A DNA stretch of 20,727 nt from an uncultured Gemmatimonadota bacterium (lineage in GTDB: Bacteria > Gemmatimonadota > Gemmatimonadetes > Gemmatimonadales > Gemmatimonadaceae): positions 1 to 20,727 of the forward strand of contig CAMLHT010000033.1 of assembly GCA_946479895.1 (NCBI GenBank), written 5' to 3'. Below, in pieces: positions 7,241 through 14,461 of this stretch. Position 1 is the first letter of the stretch; every line of letters begins with the position of its first letter. The notes beneath the pieces were generated by a model. The model had not been told where the DNA came from and ran no database searches. It saw only the letters and a program-made list of their open reading frames with translations. A program made the position numbers and the translations under genes.

Positions 7241-8289
7241 TGACGACGCTTTCGTGGGAGATCCTCACGGTCCACACCACGGTGCCGTTCGTGATCGCGC
7301 GCGGCGGCGCGAGCGACCACCGCGTGGTGAAGGTGACGCTGCGCGACGCTGACGGCGTCGTCGGCTGGGGCGAGGCCTCCCCGAACCGGTTCTACGGGGA
7401 GACGCCCGAGACGGCCATCGGCGCACTCGAGCGCCTCAAGCCCGTCGTCGAGGCCTGCGATCCGTTCCTGCTGGAAGGCCTCGAATCCGAAATGGGCGCC
7501 GCGCTGCGCAACAACGGGTCGGTCAAGTCGGCGATCAGCGCCGCGGCGCATGACCTCGTCGGCAAGCGCCTCGGGGTTCCGCTCTGGAAGCTGTGGGGTC
7601 TCGATCCGTCGAAGGCGCCCCTGTCGAGCTTCACCATCGCGATCGCGCCGGACCGGAAGGAGCTCGAGCGGCGGGTGAAGGCAGCCGCCGAGTATCCGGT
7701 GCTGAAGGTGAAGCTGGGAACGGATCGCGACGAGGAGATCATCCGCACCGTCCGCGACGCGGCGCCGGACAAGGTCATCCGCGTGGATGCGAACGCCGCC
7801 TGGTCGCCCAAGGGCGCGCTCGCGATGGTCGACCTGCTCGCGGAGCTCGGCGTCGAATACGTCGAGCAGCCGGTCGCGGCGGCCGACATCGACGGCCTCC
7901 GTTTCGTGCGCGAGCGGTCGCCGCTCCCGATCATCGCCGACGAATCCTGCGTGGTCGCGGCCGACGTCGCCCGGCTGGCCGGCGCGGTGGACGGCATCAA
8001 CCTCAAGCTCTCCAAGTGCGGCGGCCTGCGTGAGGCACTGCGGATCATCGCGACGGCGCGCGCCCACGGCATGCTCGTCATGGCGGGGTGCATGATCGAG
8101 ACGAGCCTCGCCATCACGACGGCGGCGCATCTCGCCCCGCTGCTCGACTACGCCGACTTCGACGGCGCGGCGCTGCTGTCGGATGATCCGCACGTGGGCG
8201 CGACGATCGCCGGTGGCCGTATCCGGATTCCCGATGAGCCGGGGCTTGGCGTGCGCATGAGAGAGCAGGGGCGAGGCGCCAGGGACTAG
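7240..8289 (+). CDS. Dipeptide epimerase (L-Ala-D/L-Glu type), enolase superfamily
   Basis: A 349-residue member of the muconate-lactonising/enolase superfamily. Capping-domain residues 1-125 precede the barrel. LKVKLG gives the KxK base (Lys156/Lys158). Metal ligands are Asp183 (VDANAAW), Glu209 (VEQP) and Asp234 (ADES). The opposite catalytic base is Lys259 (KLSKCGG). DFD at 306-308 is the DxD that binds the dipeptide amino end in Ala-Glu epimerases. It interconverts L-Ala-D-Glu and L-Ala-L-Glu so that murein peptides can be degraded, which fits murQ and anmK further on. The family sequence ends near PGLGV at about 334-338; the last eleven residues come from a purine-rich segment belonging to the intergenic repeat. 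ATG 7240 overlaps the preceding stop. Confidence 0.9.
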   Translation: MTTLSWEILTVHTTVPFVIARGGASDHRVVKVTLRDADGVVGWGEASPNRFYGETPETAIGALERLKPVVEACDPFLLEGLESEMGAALRNNGSVKSAISAAAHDLVGKRLGVPLWKLWGLDPSKAPLSSFTIAIAPDRKELERRVKAAAEYPVLKVKLGTDRDEEIIRTVRDAAPDKVIRVDANAAWSPKGALAMVDLLAELGVEYVEQPVAAADIDGLRFVRERSPLPIIADESCVVAADVARLAGAVDGINLKLSKCGGLREALRIIATARAHGMLVMAGCMIETSLAITTAAHLAPLLDYADFDGAALLSDDPHVGATIAGGRIRIPDEPGLGVRMREQGRGARD

Positions 8290-8330
8290 GCTCGTCCCTC
8301 GTCTCTCGTACCTCGACTCTCCCTCGTCCC
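8254..8330. repeat. Purine then pyrimidine repeat block between epimerase and priA
   Basis: Purine-rich DNA (GAGAGCAGGGGCGAGG, with AGGGAC at 8281-8286) forms the tail of the epimerase gene. It is followed by pyrimidine-rich units of about 7 nt from 8291: CTCGTCC, CTCGTCT, CTCGTAC, CTCGACT, and CTCGTCC again near 8324. AGGGAC can pair with GTCCCT at 8327-8332, closing a loop of about 40 nt. It has the same design as the block at 5347 but is weaker and more degraded. Confidence 0.6.
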
Positions 8331-8336
8331 TAGCTT
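8331..8336 (+). promoter_or_regulatory. Putative -10 element (TAGCTT) for priA
   Basis: TAGCTT lies 6 nt before the ATG at 8343, and there is no Shine-Dalgarno. As at 2398 and 5591, it follows directly on a pyrimidine heptamer tract, so a leaderless promoter is proposed. Confidence 0.45.
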
Positions 8337-8342
8337 TCGGGC

Positions 8343-10586
8343 ATGCTCGTCGACGTCGCGCTCCCGGTTCCTCTCTTCCGCTCGTTCACGTACGAGGTCG
8401 ACGACTCCCAGGCATCCCGCGCCGAGCGCGGCATGCGCGCGGTGGTCCCCTTCCGCGCGAAGAAGCTGCTCGGAGTCATCCTCGGGCCGGCGGAGCCGCG
8501 CGAGGGCATGAAGATCCGGCGGGTGGTGAGCCTGCCCGACCAGTCGCCGGTCGTCGCCGATTCGCTGATCCGGCTCGCCGAATGGATGAGCGGCTACTAC
8601 GTCGTGCCGGTGGGGCTCGTGCTGCGGACCATCCTGCCCGTGGCGCTCACTGGCGCGAGCGACCCGACACCCACCCGGAAGACCCGGCGCGTCCTCGTCA
8701 TCACGAAGAGCCTGGAATCGCTCCTCGAGCGCGACGAGCTCTTCGCCCGCGCCAGGCAGCAGCGCGCCGTGTACGAGTACCTGGAGGCGCTCGGGGGCCG
8801 GACGGCGATCGAGTCGGTTCGCGATCACCTGCACGTCGCCGACTCGGTCATCGCGGGCCTGGTGAAGAAGGGCCTCGCGGCGATCGAGACCGAGACGGTC
8901 GCGCGCGATCCGTTCGCGACTCGGGCGGCCACCGCGGTCGCGCATGTTCCGTCACCGGCGCAGCGCGCGGCCATCGACCGCCTCGCGGGCCTCCAGCCGG
9001 GGGACGTGGCGCTCGTGCACGGGATCACCGGCAGCGGCAAGACGCTGGTCTACCTCGAGCTGCTCAGGAAGGTCGTTCGCGAGCGGGGCCAGACGGCCAT
9101 CGTCCTCGTGCCCGAGATCGCGCTCACGCCGCAGACGGTCGATCGCTTCCGCGCCGTCTTCGGCGACGACGTCGCCGTGCTGCACTCCGCCCTCAGCGAC
9201 GGCGAGCGCTATGACGCCTGGCTCTCGCTCAAGCGCGGCGAGCGGCGGATCGCCGTCGGCGCGCGGTCGGCCATCTTCGCCCCGCTGGAGCGCCTGGGCG
9301 CCATCATCATCGACGAGGAGCACGAGGCGACCTACAAGCAGGGCGAGGCACCGCGCTATCACGCCCGCGACGTCGCGACCGTGCGCGCCAGGGCGGAGGG
9401 CGCGATCGTCGTGCTCGGGAGCGCGACGCCCAGCCTCGAGAGCTGGAAGAACGCCCAGGACGGCAAGTACGCGCTGATCTCCCTGCCGGATCGGGCGGGT
9501 GGGGCATCGCTGCCTCGCGTCGAGGTCGTGGACCGCCGCGCGGCGCTGAAGCAGAAACCGGATGGGCAGCCCATCGAGCCGTTCCGCATGGTGGTCGGCG
9601 AGGAGCTCGAGGCCGCGATCGATGTCCGCCTGAAGCGGAACGAGCAATCGATCCTCCTCCTGAACCGGCGCGGCTACGCCTCGTTCATCCAGTGCGGGGC
9701 GTGTGGCTTCGTGTCGACGTGCCCCAACTGCTCGATCAGCCTCACCTATCATCGCACGACCGAGCGGCTGATCTGCCACTACTGCCAGCATGAGGAAGGG
9801 CTTCCGCGCGTGTGCCCGCGTTGTGCGGGCACGATCCTCCGCCAGCGCGGACTGGGCACGCAGCAGGTCGAGCGCCTCCTCGGGGAGCGCTACCCCTCGG
9901 CCCGGATCGCCCGCATGGACGTGGACACGACGAGCGGCAAGTGGGCGCACGCCGAGATCCTCGACCGGGTCGGCGCCGGCGAGGTGGACATCCTCCTCGG
10001 CACCCAGATGATCGCGAAGGGGCTCGACTTCGCGAACGTCACCCTCGTCGGCGTCGTCGACGCGGACGTCGGCATCAACCTTCCGGATTTCCGGGCGTCG
10101 GAGCGGTGCTTCCAGCTGCTCAGCCAGGTCGCGGGCCGCGCGGGCCGGGGACCGAAGGGCGGCGAGGTGCTGATCCAGACCCGCGTGCCGAATCACCATG
10201 CCGTGCGGTGCGCCGTCACCCACGATTACGAGCGTTTCGCGGCGGAGGAGATCAAGGGGCGGACGAACCCGGTGTACCCACCGTTCATCCGCCTCGCCAA
10301 CGTCGTCTTCAGCGGCCCGTCGGAGACGGAAGTCGCTGCGCTGGCCGAGGCGGGATCGGAGTGGATCCGGCAGTTGATCACGCGGCGATCGATCGGCGGC
10401 GTGACCGTCGTCGGGCCGGCGCCCTGCCCGGTCGAGCGAATCAAGAATCGCTGGCGCTGGCACGTGCTCGTCAAGTCGGAGGGGGCCGGTGAGCTCGGCC
10501 GCCTCGGCCGCTTCTTCATGGAGCGCTTCGAGGTCACGGGGGAGAATCGCATGACGTTCGACCGCGAGCCGGTGAGCCTCCTCTGA
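8343..10586 (+). CDS. priA: Primosomal protein N' (replication restart helicase PriA)
   Basis: A 747-residue superfamily 2 DNA helicase that recognises stalled forks and reloads the replisome. The N-terminal 3'-DNA-binding and winged-helix region covers residues 1-200. Walker A GITGSGKT is at 227-234 and the DEEH box at 324-327 in IIDEEHEATYKQ, followed by GSATPSLES. Eight cysteines in four pairs (CGAC from Cys451, CPNC, CHYC and CPRC) form the zinc-binding insertion. Helicase motif V/VI sequences follow (LLGTQMIAKGLDF, QVAGRAGRG). Length and all motifs are complete. ATG 8343 is the natural start for the family's N-terminus (VDVALPVPL-FTY). It is separated from both neighbours by candidate leaderless promoters, so it may be its own unit. 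Confidence 0.96.
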   Translation: MLVDVALPVPLFRSFTYEVDDSQASRAERGMRAVVPFRAKKLLGVILGPAEPREGMKIRRVVSLPDQSPVVADSLIRLAEWMSGYYVVPVGLVLRTILPVALTGASDPTPTRKTRRVLVITKSLESLLERDELFARARQQRAVYEYLEALGGRTAIESVRDHLHVADSVIAGLVKKGLAAIETETVARDPFATRAATAVAHVPSPAQRAAIDRLAGLQPGDVALVHGITGSGKTLVYLELLRKVVRERGQTAIVLVPEIALTPQTVDRFRAVFGDDVAVLHSALSDGERYDAWLSLKRGERRIAVGARSAIFAPLERLGAIIIDEEHEATYKQGEAPRYHARDVATVRARAEGAIVVLGSATPSLESWKNAQDGKYALISLPDRAGGASLPRVEVVDRRAALKQKPDGQPIEPFRMVVGEELEAAIDVRLKRNEQSILLLNRRGYASFIQCGACGFVSTCPNCSISLTYHRTTERLICHYCQHEEGLPRVCPRCAGTILRQRGLGTQQVERLLGERYPSARIARMDVDTTSGKWAHAEILDRVGAGEVDILLGTQMIAKGLDFANVTLVGVVDADVGINLPDFRASERCFQLLSQVAGRAGRGPKGGEVLIQTRVPNHHAVRCAVTHDYERFAAEEIKGRTNPVYPPFIRLANVVFSGPSETEVAALAEAGSEWIRQLITRRSIGGVTVVGPAPCPVERIKNRWRWHVLVKSEGAGELGRLGRFFMERFEVTGENRMTFDREPVSLL

Positions 10587-10594
10587 CAGGCTCT

Positions 10595-10600
10595 TATGTT
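10595..10600 (+). promoter_or_regulatory. Putative -10 element (TATGTT) upstream of the LOR/SDH-family gene
   Basis: TATGTT sits in the 22-nt gap after priA, 8 nt before the ATG at 10609. An AGAGG at 10602-10606 lies only 2 nt from the start and is too close for a normal Shine-Dalgarno. A leaderless or near-leaderless start is therefore plausible. Confidence 0.4.
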
Positions 10601-10608
10601 TAGAGGCG

Positions 10609-11721
10609 ATGCCGCCATTCTCACCGCCTGATTTCAGCAAGCTGGCCGACGCGCCCGACGCGAAGTTCGTCCCCGCCCCGGCGGAGGGAGTCCTGCCCGA
10701 CGGGTTCTTCTCCTCCACCAACCTGCCCACGTACGTCCGGCGGCAGGGGAAGTGGTTGATGCCGCGGGAGCCGCGCATGGACTCGGCGATCGTCCTCACC
10801 GCCGAGGGCGACCTCTACATCCGCGAGGGTCGCCGGGTGAAGAAGGGAGAGCTGGTGGCGATCGGGCGCGCGGAAGACGGCACCGAGGGCATCTTCGTCC
10901 ACTCCGAGGCGTTCCTGGGCGAGGACACCGAGGGCGAGTTCCAGTTCATGACGAGCGAGGTCTCGCGCGAGAAGCCCATCGACTACGCGATGATGGCGTC
11001 CATCCTCGTCGATGAGCGCGACCGGAAGGGATATCCCATCTGGGTGACGGGGCCGGCGCTCGTCCATTCGCGGGCGCGCGCCGACATGGCGTGGTTCATC
11101 TCGAACGGATTCGTCGGGGCGCTGCTGGCCGGGAACGCCGTCGCCGTCCATGACATCGAGGCGTCCATCTACGGCACGACGCTTGGCATGACCGGGGCGG
11201 GAAAGGCTACCTCCGGCGGGCACGGGCTGCACATGCGGGCGATCAACCAGGTCCGGGCCGCGGGCTCGATCGCCCGCGCCGTCGAGCAGGGAATCATCAA
11301 GGACGGCATCATGCACGCGTGCGTCGTCCACCGGGTTCCCTACGTGCTCACCGGCTCCATTCGCGACGACGGTCCGCTGCCGGAAGTCATCACGGATTCG
11401 CTGGCCGGTCAGGACGCCATGCGGCAACACGCGGTGAAGGCGACGATGGCCATTCTCGTCGCCACCGCGCTGCACGCCATCGCCACCGGCAACATGCTGC
11501 CGGCGTTCGTGACCGAACGGGACGGCACGCTCCGCGAGCTTCCGACCATCTGCGTGGATTCGTCGGAGTTCGTCGTCAGCAAGCTGAAGGACCGCGGCAC
11601 CCACCAGGCATTCGGGGTCGTCACCAACGCGCAGGATTTCATGCACATCCTGAGGCTGTACGTCGAGCGTGAGCTCGCGGCGCGCGCGGCGGGTGTCGTT
11701 CCCGTGAAGACGGCGTCATGA
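10609..11721 (+). CDS. LOR/SDH-family (TIGR00300-type) ornithine cyclodeaminase-like protein
   Basis: A 370-residue protein that matches the archaeal-type ornithine cyclodeaminase family and the C-terminal domain of cyanobacterial AgrE/ArgZ. It is not related to the mu-crystallin-type OCD. Recognisable segments in order: PDGFFSSTNLPT (about 30-41), MDSAIVL (about 59-65), FVGALLAGNAVAVHDIE (about 168-184), YGTTLGMT, HGLHMRAINQVRAAGSI, YVLTGSIRDDGPLPEVITDS (about 245-264), ALHAIATGNMLPA and FGVVTNAQDF. Family members use NAD and convert ornithine to proline plus ammonia, or have unknown specificity. The arginine dihydrolase domain of AgrE is absent. The start ATG is the only reasonable one after priA. 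The stop overlaps the following gene as ATGA, implying a coupled partner. Confidence 0.82.
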   Translation: MPPFSPPDFSKLADAPDAKFVPAPAEGVLPDGFFSSTNLPTYVRRQGKWLMPREPRMDSAIVLTAEGDLYIREGRRVKKGELVAIGRAEDGTEGIFVHSEAFLGEDTEGEFQFMTSEVSREKPIDYAMMASILVDERDRKGYPIWVTGPALVHSRARADMAWFISNGFVGALLAGNAVAVHDIEASIYGTTLGMTGAGKATSGGHGLHMRAINQVRAAGSIARAVEQGIIKDGIMHACVVHRVPYVLTGSIRDDGPLPEVITDSLAGQDAMRQHAVKATMAILVATALHAIATGNMLPAFVTERDGTLRELPTICVDSSEFVVSKLKDRGTHQAFGVVTNAQDFMHILRLYVERELAARAAGVVPVKTAS

Positions 11722-12182
11722 CCCACATCCTGTCCGAGACTCGCGAGCGCTTCCTCCTGTCCATCGCCGAGCAGGTGCCGGCCGATCGCATCGCGGAGAT
11801 CCACTTCTTCAATCCGATAAAGCAGGGCGGCCTCGAGAGCGGCGTCGCCGTCGTGGCGCTCACCAAGCCCGCGCCCGAAGCACCGGCGGCCGACGAGCTT
11901 TCACTGGCCCTCCCCGACGAATCCGAAGCCGATCCGGGGCCGGACGACCGACCGGCGCCGAAGCACACGGTGCTGACCGCGCATTACCGCCTGACGCTCA
12001 AGGGAATCGATCGGGGCAAGTGGCAGGTCACGGTGGTCGAGGAGGCCGACGCGCCACTGATCACGGTGGAGACCGTGGTGCGCGGAGTGCAGCGCCGTGC
12101 CGGCGATCTCGATGAGCCCGAGCGGATGGATGGCGACGCGGTGCGGGAAGTCCTCGCCGCGGTCGCCGCGAGGACTGCCTAG
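11718..12182 (+). CDS. Hypothetical protein coupled to the cyclodeaminase-like gene
   Basis: A 154-residue protein that I cannot assign. The first part reads as a helix (ETRERFLLSIAEQVP) and a strand-like segment EIHFFNPIKQGGLESGVAVVAL (about 27-48). Then comes an acidic, Pro-rich linker (about 50-80), a second possible beta region (TVLTAHYRLTLKGIDRGKWQVTVVEEA) and a helical end. There is no signal peptide, membrane helix or Cys. It starts in an ATGA overlap with the upstream gene, so both are translated together, and a role linked to that enzyme is inferred. Its TAG at 12180-12182 shares the bases CTAG with the stop of the convergent receiver gene, leaving no intergenic space. Confidence 0.75.
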   Translation: MTHILSETRERFLLSIAEQVPADRIAEIHFFNPIKQGGLESGVAVVALTKPAPEAPAADELSLALPDESEADPGPDDRPAPKHTVLTAHYRLTLKGIDRGKWQVTVVEEADAPLITVETVVRGVQRRAGDLDEPERMDGDAVREVLAAVAARTA

Positions 12183-12547
12183 CCTCGTTGCGCGAGCAGC
12201 GGATCGACGGTCGCCAGCAGGTCCTTGCTGGTCACCGGCTTGACCAGCACCGATGCGCATCCCGTCGCCAGGCAGCGCTCGGCGACTTCCTTCGAGTCGT
12301 GGCCGGTGAGCGCCACGAAGACCGGAGGGTTGTCTTCCAGGAGCAGCTCCGGGATCACGTCGAGGCCCTCGCCGTCGGGAAGCGTCAGGTCGAGGACGAC
12401 GAGGTCCGGCCGCTCGGCGCGCGCCACTTGCAGCGTCTCGGCAACGCTGCCGGCAACGGATACACGGTGACCGGTGGCCTGGAGCAGGAGGCGCCAGGCT
12501 TCGCGCGCGAGCTCGTTGTCTTCGACGATCAGTACGTGATTGCCCAC
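12179..12547 (-). CDS. Stand-alone response regulator receiver domain
   Basis: A 122-residue single CheY-like receiver. The acidic pair Glu9-Asp10 binds Mg, Asp53 in VVLDLTLPDGEG is the phospho-acceptor, Thr81 is the switch residue, and Lys103 in LVKPV completes the site. No output domain is present, so it acts by protein contact or as a phosphotransfer step. The GTG start lies at 12547-12545 and shares one base with the TAG of the ABC exporter gene upstream on the same strand (TAGTG), so it is the second gene of that operon. No histidine kinase is adjacent; the GAF kinase at 2411 is a possible but unproven partner. Its own stop is interlocked with that of the convergent gene. Confidence 0.92.
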   Translation of the reverse strand: MGNHVLIVEDNELAREAWRLLLQATGHRVSVAGSVAETLQVARAERPDLVVLDLTLPDGEGLDVIPELLLEDNPPVFVALTGHDSKEVAERCLATGCASVLVKPVTSKDLLATVDPLLAQRG

Positions 12548-14346
12548 TAGGGAAATCTATCGGAGTGGCCAGCCTCGGCCAATTCGCCGCCACTTTCCAC
12601 CGACGCCTCGAGCTGCTGACGGTTGAGGAGGCTCCAGTACCGGCCTCCGGCGGCGAAGAGCTCTTCGTGCCGGCCCTGCTCGACGATGCGGCCCTCGTCG
12701 AGCACGATGATCCAGGTCGCGTCGCGAATCGCACTCACGCGATGCGACGCGATGAGCGCGGTGCGGCCCTCGAGCGTTTCGCGAAGCGCCCGGAGGATTT
12801 CGGCTTCGGTGTGCGTGTCCACCGCCGACAGGGCGTCGTCGAGCAGGACGATGGATGGCCGGCGCGCGAGCGCCCGGGCGAGGGCGACACGCTGCTTCTG
12901 GCCGCCCGACAGGTTGATCCCGCGCTCGCCGAGCATCGTCTCGATTCCGCCGGGGAAGCCGGCGATCGTGTCGGACAGCTGCGCGACGTCCGCGGCCCAC
13001 ACCGCGTTCTCCGATGAGGCGGTTCCGTACTCCAGGTTCGTGCGGATGGTGTCCGAGAAGAGGAAGCTCTCCTGCGGGACGTATCCGATCTCCGCCCGCA
13101 GCGCCTCGGGCGCGATCTCGCGGACGGGAATGCCGTCGATGAGAATCTCCCCTTCCTGGGGGTCGAACAGCCGCGGCACCAGGTCCATCAGCGCGCTCTT
13201 GCCGCTGCCCGTCGCCCCCACGATGCCGATCGTCGAGCCGGCGGGCGCGACGAACGAGATGTCGCGCAGCACCCACCGCGGCTCGCCCGACGACGCTCCG
13301 TAATGGAAGCCGACGTTGCGGAACTCGATCGACCGGCCGGCACGCGCGGGCGGCAGTGGACGCGGGGTCGGCGGCTCGGCCATCGACGGTCGGGCATCGA
13401 GAATCTCGGCCAGTCGCGCCATGCTCGCCGCGCCGCGCTGGAAGAGGTTCGTGACCCAGCCAAGCGCGATCATCGGCCACGTGAGCATGCCGAGGTACAT
13501 CCCGAAGGCGACGAAGCTGCCGACCGAGATCGTCCCGCGGAGCGTCAGCGCCCCACCGATGCCGAGCACCGCGACCATCCCCCCGCCGGCGAAGATCCCG
13601 AAGCTCGGCTGCATGATTCCGTAGAGCCGGGTGAGCGCCATGTTCCGCTCGACGTACTCCTCATTGAGCACCCGGAACCGATCGACCTCGGCGTCCTCCT
13701 GCCGGAAGGCGCGAACGATCCGGACGCCGGCGAGGTTCTCCTGGGCCAGCGTGGTAAGGCGGCTGAAGTTCTCCTGGACGGCATCGAAGCGGTCATGGAT
13801 CCGCCTGCCGAGGACGATCGCGACGGCGGGCATGCAGATCATCGGCAGCAGCGCGATCGCCGTCAGGCGCGCGTCGATCCGCAGCATGAAGTAGAGGGCG
13901 AAGATGCCGCCGAAGATCGTGCTCGCGAGGTACATGACGGCCGGCCCGATCGCCATGCGAACCGCGCCGAGGTCGTTGGTGAGGCGCGCCATGAGGTCAC
14001 CGGTGCGCACCCGGCCGAAATAGCCCTGGTCGAGGGTCTCCAGCTTCCGGAACAAGTCGTTCCGGAGGTCGTATTCCATGCGCCGGCTGATGCTGTTGAG
14101 CGACATGCGCATGCCGAACCGCATGCTGCCGGCGACGATAGTGACGGCTATCATAGCCGCGGCGATCGTCCAGATGTTTCCTGTGGGGGCTCCCGAGCGT
14201 ATACGGTCGAGAGCGATTTGCAGGAGCCGGGGTACAACGCTGACGAGTGCCGAAGACAGCACGACCAGCGTCAGTCCCCCGACCAGTTGGAGCCGATAGG
14301 GTCTGTAATAGGGCAGAACGCGCCTAAGTACTTCCAGCCGGGGCAT
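12547..14346 (-). CDS. ABC exporter half-transporter (MdlA/YheI-like, type IV exporter fold)
   Basis: A 599-residue membrane-ATPase fusion. The membrane domain (about residues 1-315) has helices near 18-40, 58-75, 135-180 and 250-300. The nucleotide-binding domain (about 338-575) has Walker A GATGSGKS (377-384), Q-loop Gln425, signature LSGGQ (479-483), Walker B LLDD (501-504) and His535. The residue after the Walker B Asp is Asp504 rather than the catalytic Glu. This is the state seen in one half of heterodimeric exporters such as MdlAB, YheIH and LmrCD. No partner half-transporter is in the window. Substrate unknown; lipid or drug export is typical. ATG 14346 gives the usual family N-terminus. 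The receiver gene follows with a 1-nt overlap. Confidence 0.92.
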   Translation of the reverse strand: MPRLEVLRRVLPYYRPYRLQLVGGLTLVVLSSALVSVVPRLLQIALDRIRSGAPTGNIWTIAAAMIAVTIVAGSMRFGMRMSLNSISRRMEYDLRNDLFRKLETLDQGYFGRVRTGDLMARLTNDLGAVRMAIGPAVMYLASTIFGGIFALYFMLRIDARLTAIALLPMICMPAVAIVLGRRIHDRFDAVQENFSRLTTLAQENLAGVRIVRAFRQEDAEVDRFRVLNEEYVERNMALTRLYGIMQPSFGIFAGGGMVAVLGIGGALTLRGTISVGSFVAFGMYLGMLTWPMIALGWVTNLFQRGAASMARLAEILDARPSMAEPPTPRPLPPARAGRSIEFRNVGFHYGASSGEPRWVLRDISFVAPAGSTIGIVGATGSGKSALMDLVPRLFDPQEGEILIDGIPVREIAPEALRAEIGYVPQESFLFSDTIRTNLEYGTASSENAVWAADVAQLSDTIAGFPGGIETMLGERGINLSGGQKQRVALARALARRPSIVLLDDALSAVDTHTEAEILRALRETLEGRTALIASHRVSAIRDATWIIVLDEGRIVEQGRHEELFAAGGRYWSLLNRQQLEASVESGGELAEAGHSDRFP

Positions 14347-14371
14347 ATAGATTGCTTACTGCTGAGCTCAG

Positions 14372-14377
14372 TAGAAT
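14372..14377 (+). promoter_or_regulatory. Putative -10 (TAGAAT) of the lipoprotein gene, next to a palindrome
   Basis: In the 115-nt divergent gap, TAGAAT is the best -10 match on the plus strand and would start transcription near 14384, giving a leader of about 78 nt that contains the hairpin at 14401. CTGAGCTCAG at 14362-14371, a perfect 10-bp palindrome, abuts it and could be an operator. No good -35 is seen. Confidence 0.3.
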
Positions 14378-14400
14378 TCCATCCCGCTAGCGATTCACAG

Positions 14401-14431
14401 CGTTCTCCTTGCTCCCGCGACAAGGAGAACG
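14401..14431 (+). promoter_or_regulatory. Leader hairpin that can also pair with the downstream Shine-Dalgarno
   Basis: CGTTCTCCTTG (14401-14411) and CAAGGAGAACG (14421-14431) are perfect reverse complements, giving an 11-bp stem with a 9-nt loop. The 3' arm shares AGGAGAAC with the ribosome site at 14452-14459. The 5' arm could therefore instead pair for 10 bp (one G-U) with 14450-14459 and hide it. No T-run follows, so it is not a normal terminator. The structure is seen in the sequence; the switching role is inferred. Confidence 0.6.
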
Positions 14432-14461
14432 GCACATTACCCAACCCCGCGAGGAGAACCC

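Noticed and set aside
8952..10799. 615-residue minus-strand open frame opposite priA
   Set aside because: A mirror of a gene with complete PriA motifs; no recognisable domain.
14401..14431. Hairpin as intrinsic terminator of a divergent transcript
   Set aside because: No T-run follows on either strand, and it lies upstream of the gene starts rather than after a stop.
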